Shown: one piece after another, positions 42,918 through 52,272 of the stretch | Layout: the number at the start of each line of letters is the position of its first letter | How positions within the stretch are numbered: position 1 is the stretch's first letter | Source of the DNA: Aquimarina spongiae | GTDB taxonomy: Bacteria; Bacteroidota; Bacteroidia; Flavobacteriales; Flavobacteriaceae | DNA: 64,000 nt | Assembly (NCBI RefSeq): GCF_900141785.1 | Contig: NZ_FQYP01000004.1 | Coordinates: 62,001-126,000 of the forward strand | Reading direction: 5' to 3' | Position numbers and translations under genes: made by a program | The notes under the pieces: model-generated | The model's database searches: none | Seen by the model: only the letters and a program-made list of their open reading frames with translations | What the model was told of the DNA's origin: nothing

Positions 42918-44684
42918 TTATAATTGTTTATCGATACTAGCAATCACTCTAGAAGCTTTATCATAATCTTGCTGCATCGCCGAAGTAGATGAAGGAGTAT
43001 ATCTTGCAAACTCACAACTTTCTAACAATCCTATAAATTCTATTGCTGTGGTATCATCAACTTCTCTTTCTTTTAGCAATCGTTGTATTCGATCTTTGCT
43101 CATCTCACTGGTTTGGATTTGCAACTTCGCCTTAAGATAATTATGAAGTGCTCTTTCCATAGCGATATAAAACTCTTTTTGATTTCCTAAATTTTTCTTT
43201 GCCTCAGAAAGGTATTTACGCGCTAGTTTATCTGCTTTTCTAACTCTATTCCCGCTAATATCGTTAAGACGTTCTTCTCTTTTCTTACCAAAGAATAAAA
43301 ATAGGGGAATTGCTAACAAAGGTGCAGTTAGTGCTACCCAATATGCAGTAGACTTGAAGAAATGTTCTTTTTGAATGGGTTCGAGATTAGCATCCAGCTT
43401 CAAAAATCTGAATTGCGTACCCGTTTGTGTTACCAGCTTTTTACCACTATTGGTAGCTTCTGTTGTGCTTACCACATCGCCACCATCTGGTCCTGTTTTT
43501 ACATTAATTATGATCTCATCAGAAGTAATGCGCTTGTAACTCTCTGTTTTCAGATCAAAATAAGAGAAAGAAATCGATGGTAAAGGATATTTACCCTTAT
43601 ACTGCGGTACCAAGGTATAAGTGTCTCCAATATTTCCTGCCATTCCGGTAAGGTTAGTTCTTACACGCTCATTATGTTCAGGTTCGTACTGCTCTAATCC
43701 GTTGGGAACACTTAATTTTGGTAAATCGAACAACTTCAGGTTACCATTACCTGTTACCGATACTTTGGCTTCTAGTGACTCTGTAGCATCCAATTCTCGT
43801 TTGTTGGTAGTTACCTTAAAATCAAAAGATCCCACTGCCCCTGAAAAATCATCAGGCCTTCCTTGTTGTGGCAAAGGTTTTACATTAATCGTTCTATTAC
43901 CGGCAGCCACGGTCTTGTTTACTGTAGAATATAGTCTACCCCCAAAGATATCTCTTCGTTTGGTAGGCACATCTACAGAGACCGTAAGAGTTAAAGGTTC
44001 TATGTTTAATTTCCCCGTTTTTTGAGGATACAATACGGTTTTGCGCAGTACTACAAATCGATAAGGTTCTCCTTTATATTCTCCATTTTCGATCTTCAGT
44101 TGCTTCATATCAATGGCCTGACTCCAAAAATCACTATAGGTTGGACTGTCCAACTCCCGCCAATTACTCACACTGATCCTTGGGCTTACATACAGTTTAT
44201 AAACTACTGTAATCGCTTCATTGAGATAAGGATTTCCTTTGGACACTTCGGCAACCAAATGTAAATTCTCGCTGGCTACAAAATCAGAGTTATTTCCATC
44301 TTTTGGCTTATCGACAGCTGCTGTTATTTCTACTTGTACTGGCAAGGTTTTATAGGTTTGCCCATCAATCTCTATGGTCGCTTGTTTGATGGTGATTCTA
44401 CCTCTTCGAGTGGGTTCTAGAAAATAGCTAAACGTTTTTGAATAGGATCTTTTACCGTTGATCCAAGAATTACTAATGGATTGATTAGGACCACCTACAA
44501 CCGTAAATCCCGAAAAAGAAGGAGGTGTAAAGTTATCTCCATCCTTATTCATCTCGAAATCCACGCGTAATCTTTCGTTTACGCCCAACTTTTTCTTACT
44601 CACCTTAGCTTCAAACTTTACCTGCGCAACGGTAAACTGAGTTACTGCGAGTACTAGGGTTAGAAAAATTAGTTTTAGTTTCAT
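42918..44684 (-). CDS. batD: BatD oxygen-tolerance protein
   Basis: A 588-residue exported protein with a signal peptide (MKLKLIFLTLVLAVTQFTVAQ). It carries several Ig-like beta modules (e.g. FTPPSFSGFTVVGGPNQSISNSWINGKRSYSKTFSYFLEPTRRGRITI). One TM helix near the C-terminus (~445-463, YWVALTAPLLAIPLFLFF) is followed by a cytosolic helical tail. It is an expected part of the Bat complex with the VWA proteins. The gap to batC is 54 bp. Confidence 0.9.
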   Translation of the reverse strand: MKLKLIFLTLVLAVTQFTVAQVKFEAKVSKKKLGVNERLRVDFEMNKDGDNFTPPSFSGFTVVGGPNQSISNSWINGKRSYSKTFSYFLEPTRRGRITIKQATIEIDGQTYKTLPVQVEITAAVDKPKDGNNSDFVASENLHLVAEVSKGNPYLNEAITVVYKLYVSPRISVSNWRELDSPTYSDFWSQAIDMKQLKIENGEYKGEPYRFVVLRKTVLYPQKTGKLNIEPLTLTVSVDVPTKRRDIFGGRLYSTVNKTVAAGNRTINVKPLPQQGRPDDFSGAVGSFDFKVTTNKRELDATESLEAKVSVTGNGNLKLFDLPKLSVPNGLEQYEPEHNERVRTNLTGMAGNIGDTYTLVPQYKGKYPLPSISFSYFDLKTESYKRITSDEIIINVKTGPDGGDVVSTTEATNSGKKLVTQTGTQFRFLKLDANLEPIQKEHFFKSTAYWVALTAPLLAIPLFLFFGKKREERLNDISGNRVRKADKLARKYLSEAKKNLGNQKEFYIAMERALHNYLKAKLQIQTSEMSKDRIQRLLKEREVDDTTAIEFIGLLESCEFARYTPSSTSAMQQDYDKASRVIASIDKQL

Positions 44685-44738
44685 TCGTTTTATTTTTTCT
44701 CTTTCACTTCATCAAAAGCTTTAGGGAAGACGATATAC

Positions 44739-45638
44739 TTACCAGTCTTTATCGGTACGTACCTTTTGCCCTTGTGCTTTTTTGGCATTTATCTTATCCT
44801 GAACTTTCTTTTCTTCATTATTCATGGCCTCCAATAGACTTTTTACCTGCTGAGGAGATAGCTGTCCTTGTGCCTGTTGTGGTTTTTGATCCTGAGGCTG
44901 TTCTTGTTTTTCATTTTCACCTTGTCCCTGATCCTTTTCTTCATCTTTAGGCTCTCCTTTATCATCTTTCTCCTGATCGCCTTTATCCTTATCGTCTTCG
45001 CCCTCTTCCTTATCATTCTGCTGATCCTGTTCATTGTCACCATCATCTCCTTTTTGATCCTGCTTATCATCTCCTTCTTTCTGATCCTGATTGTCCTGAT
45101 TTTGCTGATCTTCGTTTTGATCCTGGTCCTGATCTTGATCATCCTGGTTTTGGTCATTTTGCTGTTGCTCTTCTTCCAGCATCTTTTTGGCCAAAGCTAG
45201 GTTATAACGGGTTTCATCATCCTTGGGATTATTACGAAGTGCATTTTTATAGGCTTCGACCGCTTCTTTATACTTCTTTTGTTCCATATAGGTATTTCCT
45301 TGATTATGAAATGCCTTATGTTTTTCGGATTTGGTCGCCGTTTCTATTTTTGCTGCCTCCTTATAACGCAGATGTGCCTCGTCATATTTTTCTGAATTGT
45401 AATAGGCATTGGCAAGATTATATTTTGCTGTGGGATCTACAGGGTTTTTGGCAATAGCCTTTCTGTACTCTCCTTCAGCCTTTGGGAAATTACCATCTCT
45501 GGTAAGCACCTCATTACCTGTTGCTACAAATTGTCTTGCTTCATTAGCCAACTCCTCGAGGTTCTGCTCTTGTGCAAAACTCAATCCAAATACAAACAAC
45601 GATATGATAATGCTATAATATTTCATCTTATTGCTCAT
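44739..45638 (-). CDS. batC: BatC: TPR protein with a long low-complexity Gln/Asp/Lys tail
   Basis: A 299-residue exported protein (signal MKYYSIIISLFVFGLSFAQ). TPR repeats (~45-155) are followed by a region of about 100 residues made almost only of Q, D, E, K, N and G (roughly 160-262). It ends with GQLSPQQVKSLLEAMNNEEKKVQDKINAKKAQ. It overlaps batB by 11 bp if started at 45638; starting at the next Met (45626) gives no overlap and a better signal peptide. Confidence 0.88.
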   Translation of the reverse strand: MSNKMKYYSIIISLFVFGLSFAQEQNLEELANEARQFVATGNEVLTRDGNFPKAEGEYRKAIAKNPVDPTAKYNLANAYYNSEKYDEAHLRYKEAAKIETATKSEKHKAFHNQGNTYMEQKKYKEAVEAYKNALRNNPKDDETRYNLALAKKMLEEEQQQNDQNQDDQDQDQDQNEDQQNQDNQDQKEGDDKQDQKGDDGDNEQDQQNDKEEGEDDKDKGDQEKDDKGEPKDEEKDQGQGENEKQEQPQDQKPQQAQGQLSPQQVKSLLEAMNNEEKKVQDKINAKKAQGQKVRTDKDW

Positions 45639-46662
45639 TAAAAAGGTTTAACTTCTTTAACCAGGATGTCTTTCTCTCCAACAAGAAAATATCTAAGAAC
45701 AACAATAAAAGCCCTGCTCCCAAAAACCATTGAAACTGATCTTTGAAATCTGCGAACTGCTTTGCTTCAAACTCTTTCTTATCCATATTTTGTAATATGG
45801 TCGTTACCTCTTCTACCACATTACTGGTATTTCTCCCTTCAATATATGTGCCATCGGCTTCGTTGGCAATTTCCTGCAAAATTGACGCATTCAATTTTGT
45901 AATTACCGTCTCTCCCTGGCTATTCTTTTTGTAGGACTGTACAATTCCATTTCTTTTTATGGGGATTGGTCCTCCTTTTTGGGATCCTACACCAATGGTA
46001 AAAATTTTGATCCCTTCTTCTGCTGCTTCTTCAGCAATGGCTTGTACATTTCCTTCGTGATCTTCACCATCGCTCACAATAAACAACACCCTATTGGTTT
46101 GCTCTTCGTCGTTGTAATAAGTTTTTGCCAATTCTATCGCCTCATAGATTGCCGTTCCTTGTGAAGATAACATATCGGTATTCATGGATTGAAGGAACAT
46201 TTTACCCGAAGCATAATCTGTTGTAATCGGCAACTGTGGAAATGCACTAGCCGCATAAGCGATGATTCCGATTCTATCGCTTGCCAGATTATTGATAATC
46301 TGAGTCACTAATTGTTTCGATTTTTCTAATCGATTAGGCGCAATATCCTCTGCCAACATACTTTTGGAAACATCAATAGCAAAAACAACATCTACCCCTT
46401 CTCGTTTTACCGTTTCCAGCTTGGTTCCGATTTTTGGGTTGACCAAAGCCATCACCAGGCAGGCTAAAGCCAGACTAATTACAGCAATCTTCAGTATCGA
46501 TTTGAAAACAGAGCGATTAGGACTTAATTTCTTCAGCAATTCTGGGTTGGCGAACTTTTTTTGCATCGTCTTTTTCCATACCAACACTCCTAAAAACATG
46601 AGTATGAGCACCGGAATCCCCAGTAATAACCAAAAGTATATTTTTTCTTCTAATAGATACAT
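45628..46662 (-). CDS. batB: BatB: von Willebrand factor A protein
   Basis: A 344-residue membrane protein with two N-terminal hydrophobic helices (~8-30 and ~57-74), one near the C-terminus (~315-333), and a VWA domain (~88-280). The metal-ion-dependent adhesion site is D97-x-S99-x-S101 (AIDVSKS), with SDGEDHEG as the following site. It belongs to the Bat complex, which protects Bacteroidetes against oxygen and aids animal infection in studied species. It is 65 bp after the FMN-reductase gene. Confidence 0.93.
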   Translation of the reverse strand: MYLLEEKIYFWLLLGIPVLILMFLGVLVWKKTMQKKFANPELLKKLSPNRSVFKSILKIAVISLALACLVMALVNPKIGTKLETVKREGVDVVFAIDVSKSMLAEDIAPNRLEKSKQLVTQIINNLASDRIGIIAYAASAFPQLPITTDYASGKMFLQSMNTDMLSSQGTAIYEAIELAKTYYNDEEQTNRVLFIVSDGEDHEGNVQAIAEEAAEEGIKIFTIGVGSQKGGPIPIKRNGIVQSYKKNSQGETVITKLNASILQEIANEADGTYIEGRNTSNVVEEVTTILQNMDKKEFEAKQFADFKDQFQWFLGAGLLLLFLDIFLLERKTSWLKKLNLFNEQ

Positions 46663-46727
46663 ATGTTATCTGTGTTATCCTCTATATATTACAACCTTGG
46701 ATCTCACGTATTGTTACAATTATTAAC

Positions 46728-47240
46728 TCAACTTTTTATCTGCAATGCAAAAGCATTAATCTTTTCTTTCACATCAGCAGGAATTTCATCATCTTTTACC
46801 CAGGAATGCACATCTCCCAAATAATTCATGCCCAAATAAGAAGCACTTCTTGAAAATGGCAAATGAAACTCTTCTGGGCGATCATCACTGTTACTGCAGC
46901 TCAACATACCCATATTCATTCCTCGAAGCATACGACCAAAGTCCTTTTCCTGATACAAAAAATCTGAAATTCGATCCAAAAATGTCTTCATTGTTGCACT
47001 CATTGTATACCAATATACAGGAGTAGCAAAAATGATCGTTTGGTAATTTTGCACTATCCCTTTAAAGAGATAATTAAAATCATCATCCTTATTTTTAAAT
47101 TCATAATCAAAATAACCAATGTCTTTTTGACTAAGATCTACAGCTTCAAAACCGGTAATCTCCTGAAGATACGTTACCACTTTGGATGTATCTCCATTAC
47201 TGCGTGAGCTACCAACTAGTATTATTCCTTTATTCATCAA
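46728..47240 (-). CDS. NAD(P)H-dependent FMN reductase / flavodoxin-like protein, inserted in the bat operon
   Basis: A 170-residue flavodoxin-fold protein. The FMN phosphate loop is GSSRSNGDTSKVV (~10-22), and PVYWYTMSATMKTFLDRISDFL (~75-96) contacts the flavin. No Cys-based iron cluster is seen. It is 3 bp after batA and 65 bp before batB, so it is co-transcribed inside the bat operon. That position suggests a redox role in the Bat response; the substrate is unknown. Confidence 0.85.
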   Translation of the reverse strand: MMNKGIILVGSSRSNGDTSKVVTYLQEITGFEAVDLSQKDIGYFDYEFKNKDDDFNYLFKGIVQNYQTIIFATPVYWYTMSATMKTFLDRISDFLYQEKDFGRMLRGMNMGMLSCSNSDDRPEEFHLPFSRSASYLGMNYLGDVHSWVKDDEIPADVKEKINAFALQIKS

Positions 47241-47243
47241 TTT

Positions 47244-48248
47244 TTACACAAAACTTCTAAATACGGTGTATCGAAGCAAAAACTCGACAAAAATCAACAA
47301 TCCAGCAAGTAGCACCAGGGACCTGAATTTTTCTTCGTAGTTATAAAACTTAAACTCTTCGATATCCGTTTTTTCTAATTTATCAATTTCCTGATAGATT
47401 TCTTCTAATTTTTTGTTATTAGTTGCTCTAAAATATTTTCCTCCGGTTGCTTTGGCAATTTCCTTCAACAATTCTTCATCAATTTCTACCTGCACCCTTC
47501 CGTACTGGAAAGAACCGTTGGGTAATATAGCAACAGGTGCCAGCGCCATCCCATTGGTTCCTAAGCCAATCGTATAGGTTTTAACACCATATTCTACCGC
47601 TAGTTCTGAAGCAATTTTAGGATCGATAAATCCGGCATTATTAGATCCATCGGTAAGTAATATGATCACCTTGCTCTTAGCTTTACTATCCTTAAGCCTG
47701 TTTACGGATGTTGCTAATCCCATCCCAATGGCTGTTCCGTTTTCCAAAACATTGTCATAGCGCACATCTTTCATGCTATTCAAAACAATAGATTTATCAC
47801 TTGTAATTGGTGTTTTGGTAAAACTTTCTCCCGCATATACTACTAACCCGATTCGATCATTAGGTCTATCTTTTATAAATTCTGCTGCTACCTCCTTTAA
47901 GGCTTCAAGGCGATTTGGTCGCAAATCTTTGGCAAGCATACTGGCAGAAACATCGATAGCCATTACAATATCTATACCTTTGGTCGTCTTGGTCTTTGTA
48001 GATACATCTACTGTTCTTGGTCTTGCCAGCGCAGTTATGATTAACGCCATTGCAATTAATCGTAACGCAAACAAAAGTGGTTTTAGTTTTGTTAACCAGC
48101 TACCAGCAACCTTAAAACCTTTGATACTAGATATTTTGAGCTCGGCCTGTTGTTTATTGCGTTTCCATATAAACCAAGCTATCGCCAATGGTAGCAACAA
48201 AAACAACCAGAAAAACTGTGGATTTTCGAATGTAAAGTTTTCAAACAT
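47244..48248 (-). CDS. batA: BatA: von Willebrand factor A protein
   Basis: A 334-residue protein with N-terminal helices (~10-28 and ~57-75), a VWA domain (~90-280) and a C-terminal helix (~308-328). The MIDAS residues are D99-x-S101-x-S103 (AIDVSAS), with TDGSNNAG following. It is the paralogue of BatB. It starts 2 bp after the preceding membrane protein gene, so coupling is expected. Confidence 0.93.
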   Translation of the reverse strand: MFENFTFENPQFFWLFLLLPLAIAWFIWKRNKQQAELKISSIKGFKVAGSWLTKLKPLLFALRLIAMALIITALARPRTVDVSTKTKTTKGIDIVMAIDVSASMLAKDLRPNRLEALKEVAAEFIKDRPNDRIGLVVYAGESFTKTPITSDKSIVLNSMKDVRYDNVLENGTAIGMGLATSVNRLKDSKAKSKVIILLTDGSNNAGFIDPKIASELAVEYGVKTYTIGLGTNGMALAPVAILPNGSFQYGRVQVEIDEELLKEIAKATGGKYFRATNNKKLEEIYQEIDKLEKTDIEEFKFYNYEEKFRSLVLLAGLLIFVEFLLRYTVFRSFV

Positions 48249-48250
48249 TG

Positions 48251-49894
48251 CTATTTGGGATTTCTTAGTTCTACAGAATTAATAATACGTTGGGCCACAT
48301 CTCTGGCATAACGATCTTCTATATCATACACCACTGTGATTTGCTGAAATCCTCCTTGTTCGGCAAAATTAAGCATCACATATTCATTCTTTTGAGTGGT
48401 TTGTTTTACTTGGTTGGTAATCTCAAAATTTCCAAAAACTTTTACTCCTTTTGCACCACCCAGGGTCTGGTATTCTTCATTTTTTACCGAAATATTTTTG
48501 GCTCCATTCCCTTCTAGATATCCTACACTACCTTCTACTGCTTTTTTAAGATCAACCTCTGTTTGTTGCTGATATGATAAGGTACTTACCACTACATAAA
48601 AATTACCAAGTATGCTTCCGTAGGCAAAGGTTTCGTTTCCTTTAAGGATTTGCTTTTGCTCCTCGGTCAATTGATACTCATTTCTGATCAATACTTTTGG
48701 GGTAGAGATTGTAACGGGTGGAGATCCATACGCACTAGATATCCATTGGCTTTCTGCCAGCTCCTTGGTTGGGTGCCCTAGTAACGAATCTTTTACCACA
48801 TCATACCCTTTGATTAAGATAAAGGTAACAAGGGTAATCGCTACAACTCCTATTCCTGTCAAACTCCCCAGAATGATCTTCTTCTTCCTCTTTTTCTCTG
48901 CAATTGTCTTTCTGTATTCCTCATCCGCCAAAAGTTCTTCTTCGGTTGGCTCTGGAATTGCCTCTTTGGTTTCGGTAATCACTCGTTCGATCACATTTCG
49001 ATCCGCTTTTGCCGTCCCAATATCTGGTTTTGATTTAGCGAATTTGGCCATATCGGCAGTTTTCAGAACGCTTTTTAGCTCTTCTATGGTTTGTTTGTCT
49101 AAATCTAGAGCTCCAGATTTAATTTCTTCGTCCAACTTGGCGATCAACTCGTCGGTAGTACTCTCCATAGCATGATCATACACCTCTTCGTCGATATATT
49201 TTCTTGCGGTGTCACTAAGTTGGGAATAATATTCTTTATGAGAATCTTCTTCGAGTAAATGAGATTCGTCTATTCTTCGCAACGCAAGCATAGCTCTTTC
49301 ATAGGCTGGCAATTCTTCCTCTTTGGCCTGTTTCTTCTTTTTTCTTCGGAAGACAAAAAATGCAATTGCTCCCAGCAATACCAACGGAATCAAAATCCAC
49401 CAAATGTATTTTTTCAAATTAAAAAAAGAAGCATCAACCTCGACCAGAGGTTTGATCTCATACATTTTTTGTTTGGTGGTATCTACCAAAACATCTCGCA
49501 CCTCTACCTTTAATGAATCGGTAAAAAATACTTGATCCCCAACCATCACTTTTTGTCGAGGTATGGTATATTGTCCCGAATCAAACTGTGTCAGTGCATA
49601 CTCCTTAATAAGACTGTATCGGTTATCATTTCTAGCCGTATCGATGGTATACGAATCGATAACCTCTAGTGGCATGAATGTTTGCCCTTCTGGAAAAACT
49701 ACAATCTGTGTAGAATCTGCTTGCACTTCCATCTTATATCGAATTTCTTCCCCGATTTTGATAGAAGTGGAATCAATAGTTCCCTTTACCTGCGCATAAC
49801 CTGCGGTAGTCAATAAAGAAAAAACTACCCACAGAAAGAACGGAACTACTTTTAGGTTTTGTTTTTTTGTATGTGGTAATCGATTATTCTTCAT
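48251..49894 (-). CDS. Bat-operon membrane protein with an exported N-terminal domain
   Basis: A 547-residue protein. The signal region is VVPFFLWVVFSLLTTAGYAQ (~17-36). An exported beta domain similar to BatD modules (~37-160) precedes TM1 (~164-183, YIWWILIPLVLLGAIAFFVF). A helical cytosolic segment (~190-340) is followed by TM2 (~342-362) and a C-terminal domain. Equivalent genes sit between the DUF58 and batA genes in this phylum. Its N-terminus suggests a BatD-type relative. Confidence 0.8.
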   Translation of the reverse strand: MKNNRLPHTKKQNLKVVPFFLWVVFSLLTTAGYAQVKGTIDSTSIKIGEEIRYKMEVQADSTQIVVFPEGQTFMPLEVIDSYTIDTARNDNRYSLIKEYALTQFDSGQYTIPRQKVMVGDQVFFTDSLKVEVRDVLVDTTKQKMYEIKPLVEVDASFFNLKKYIWWILIPLVLLGAIAFFVFRRKKKKQAKEEELPAYERAMLALRRIDESHLLEEDSHKEYYSQLSDTARKYIDEEVYDHAMESTTDELIAKLDEEIKSGALDLDKQTIEELKSVLKTADMAKFAKSKPDIGTAKADRNVIERVITETKEAIPEPTEEELLADEEYRKTIAEKKRKKKIILGSLTGIGVVAITLVTFILIKGYDVVKDSLLGHPTKELAESQWISSAYGSPPVTISTPKVLIRNEYQLTEEQKQILKGNETFAYGSILGNFYVVVSTLSYQQQTEVDLKKAVEGSVGYLEGNGAKNISVKNEEYQTLGGAKGVKVFGNFEITNQVKQTTQKNEYVMLNFAEQGGFQQITVVYDIEDRYARDVAQRIINSVELRNPK

Positions 49895-49905
49895 TAATAG
49901 TGCTA

Positions 49906-50772
49906 CTATCCTCTTCTTTTAAAATATCCTAGTAATTTTTTTACATAACTTTCATCAATCCTGCTGCTTAGCGATCCCGCTCCACTTCGATTAAAGCTAT
50001 CTTTGAAATAGTTGATCTGCTCATTATAGTACTTGCTATAATTCTGGCGTATTTTTTTAGAACCTGTATTGACCAAAAGCAACTCTCCGGTTTCTTCGTC
50101 TTCCATCTGCACCATCCCAAGATTAGGAATCTCTTCTTCGTACCGATCATAAACTCGTATTCCGGTTACATCGTGTTTTCCTGAAACAATTTTGAGCGTT
50201 TGCTGATATTCGTCCGCAACAAAATCAGACAGTATAAAAACGATGGCTTTCTTTTTCATTACATTCGAAAGAAACTTCAGTGCCTCGGTAATATTGGTCT
50301 TTTTGCTTTTAGGTTCAAACTCCAAAAGCTCTCTAATGATCCGTAAAACATGAGACCTTCCCTTTTTTGGTGGAATAAACAGTTCGATCTCGTCGGTAAA
50401 CAAAATTAATCCTATTTTGTCGTTATTTTGCGTAGCCGAAAACGCCAAAGTAGCCGCTATTTCGGTAATGATTTCTTTTTTAAATTGTTGTTGAGTACCA
50501 AATAACTGAGATCCCGAAACGTCTACCATCAACATCATGGTAAGTTCTCGCTCTTCTTCAAAAACCTTTACATAAGGTTCATTATAACGCGCGGTAACAT
50601 TCCAATCTATATTACGCACGTCATCTCCAAACTGATATTGTCGCACTTCACTAAAGGTCATACCTCTTCCCTTGAAGGTAGAATGATATTCTCCTCCAAA
50701 GATGTGATCACTTAACCGACGTGTTTTGATCTCAATTTTTCGAACTTTCTTTAGTAACTCCTTAGTATCCAT
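49906..50772 (-). CDS. DUF58 protein of the bat operon
   Basis: A 288-residue protein with FSEVRQYQFGDDVRNIDWNVTARYNEPYVKVFEEERE (~40-77), the DUF58 signature, followed by a VWA-like core with MLMVDVSGSQ (~81-90). No membrane helix is seen in this copy, so it is probably cytosolic. It is between moxR (81 bp gap) and the next Bat protein (11 bp). Confidence 0.92.
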   Translation of the reverse strand: MDTKELLKKVRKIEIKTRRLSDHIFGGEYHSTFKGRGMTFSEVRQYQFGDDVRNIDWNVTARYNEPYVKVFEEERELTMMLMVDVSGSQLFGTQQQFKKEIITEIAATLAFSATQNNDKIGLILFTDEIELFIPPKKGRSHVLRIIRELLEFEPKSKKTNITEALKFLSNVMKKKAIVFILSDFVADEYQQTLKIVSGKHDVTGIRVYDRYEEEIPNLGMVQMEDEETGELLLVNTGSKKIRQNYSKYYNEQINYFKDSFNRSGAGSLSSRIDESYVKKLLGYFKRRG

Positions 50773-50853
50773 TGCATTTCTTTACGATTCTGATTTTTTG
50801 ACGAATGATTGAATTAAGTATCTGTGTAATCATTCTTCGAAAACCTAAAAACC

Positions 50854-51855
50854 CTATGGTACTTCGATCTCGTTAACGATCTTATTGATAATATCTTCAG
50901 AAGTTACATTTTCGGCTTCAGCTTCGTACGTAATTCCGATACGATGACGCAATACATCATGTATTACTGCTCGTACATCTTCTGGAATTACATATCCTCT
51001 TCTTTTGATAAAAGCATAGCATTTTGCTGCTGTTGCCAGATTGATACTACCACGAGGAGAAGCTCCGAAGTTAATCAATGGTTTTAAATCTTCTAAACCG
51101 TATTTTTCTGGATAACGAGTAGCAAAAATGATATCCAGAATATATTTTTCAATCTTCTCATCCATGTATACTTCTCTCACTGCTTTTTGAGCATTCAGAA
51201 TTTGCTCTAGAGAGACTACCGGATTTACTTTTTCAAAAGATCCTTTCAGGTTGGCACGAATGATTAACTGCTCCTCATCCAGTTTTGGATAATCGATCAC
51301 GGTTTTCAGCATAAAACGGTCTACCTGTGCTTCTGGTAGTGGATACGTTCCTTCTTGCTCTACCGGGTTTTGCGTAGCCATTACCAAAAATGGTTTGTCT
51401 AGAATAAAAGTCTCATCACCAATGGTTACTTGCTTTTCCTGCATGGCCTCTAGCAATGCACTTTGTACCTTTGCAGGAGCACGGTTGATCTCATCTGCTA
51501 ATACGAAGTTGGCAAAAATAGGTCCTTTTTTGATAGAGAAATCGTTCTCTTTTATGTTATATATCAAGGTTCCTACTACATCGGCAGGAAGTAAGTCTGG
51601 CGTAAACTGAATACGACTGAAACTACCATGAACCGCTCTCGACAAGGTATTAATCGCCAAGGTCTTTGCCAATCCCGGCACTCCTTCTAACAGAATATGC
51701 CCTTGACCCAATAATCCGATCAACAATCGTTCTACCATGTGCTTTTGACCCACAATCACCTTGTTCATCTCCAAGGTCAATAAATCCACAAACGCAGATT
51801 CCTTTTCTATTTTTTGGTTGATTGAAGCTATATCAATAGAATTGTTCTCTTCCAT
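50854..51855 (-). CDS. MoxR-family AAA+ ATPase
   Basis: A 333-residue ATPase that starts the bat operon. Walker A is GVPGLAKT (~58-65), and Walker B FVLADEINRAPAKVQSALLEAMQE (~113-136). Sensor 1 (ATQNPVEQEGTYPLPEAQVDRFM) and arginine fingers are present. MoxR proteins act as chaperones for VWA-domain partners, here BatA, BatB and DUF58. The 417 bp upstream are gene-free, and I found no exact TANNTTTG box there for this strand. Confidence 0.94.
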   Translation of the reverse strand: MEENNSIDIASINQKIEKESAFVDLLTLEMNKVIVGQKHMVERLLIGLLGQGHILLEGVPGLAKTLAINTLSRAVHGSFSRIQFTPDLLPADVVGTLIYNIKENDFSIKKGPIFANFVLADEINRAPAKVQSALLEAMQEKQVTIGDETFILDKPFLVMATQNPVEQEGTYPLPEAQVDRFMLKTVIDYPKLDEEQLIIRANLKGSFEKVNPVVSLEQILNAQKAVREVYMDEKIEKYILDIIFATRYPEKYGLEDLKPLINFGASPRGSINLATAAKCYAFIKRRGYVIPEDVRAVIHDVLRHRIGITYEAEAENVTSEDIINKIVNEIEVP

Positions 51856-52272
51856 CTATTTTTAATTTTAAAAGCGTGAATTTAACATTACTAATTCAAC
51901 ATTGCAAATTGTTAAAATAATTTTCGACACCCTGTTAATTCTAGGTTAAATATATCCTATATAACTAAGCAAAAGCCCAAATTTTACAGTATATTTAACG
52001 CTCGTTTCAGAAAAAACAGGACATACTGATTCACATCGTTTCTACGATGAGTATTTCAAAGACGAAACCTAGATATAGATGTTGCATTTCAAGCAGCCAA
52101 CATGATCAAAAGCTTTTCTTTTTTGTCTGTGCTGTAGCTATATTTTATTTTTTGGCTACAACAAACGATTTTAAAGAAAATATATACTCCCAATATGTTG
52201 CTATATCTAATGGTTGGTATGACCATTTTTAGTAATCAGAATTTCTAAAATAAAAAGAATAAGTATTCACCT
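51856..52272. other. Divergent intergenic region between moxR and the SDR gene
   Basis: About 417 bp. Contains CATCGT-TTCT-ACGATG (52034-52049), a small inverted repeat. A 61-codon plus frame (52047-52232) includes one hydrophobic run, but nothing else supports it as a gene. Promoters for both flanking genes should lie here. Confidence 0.45.

Noticed and set aside
44868..45200. Long plus-strand leucine/isoleucine-rich frame opposite batC
   Set aside because: It is the antisense shadow of the Gln/Asp repeat and has no independent support.
52047..52232. 61-codon plus-strand frame with one hydrophobic run
   Set aside because: Isolated in a divergent promoter region, no -7 box and no recognisable pattern; I cannot support it as a gene.
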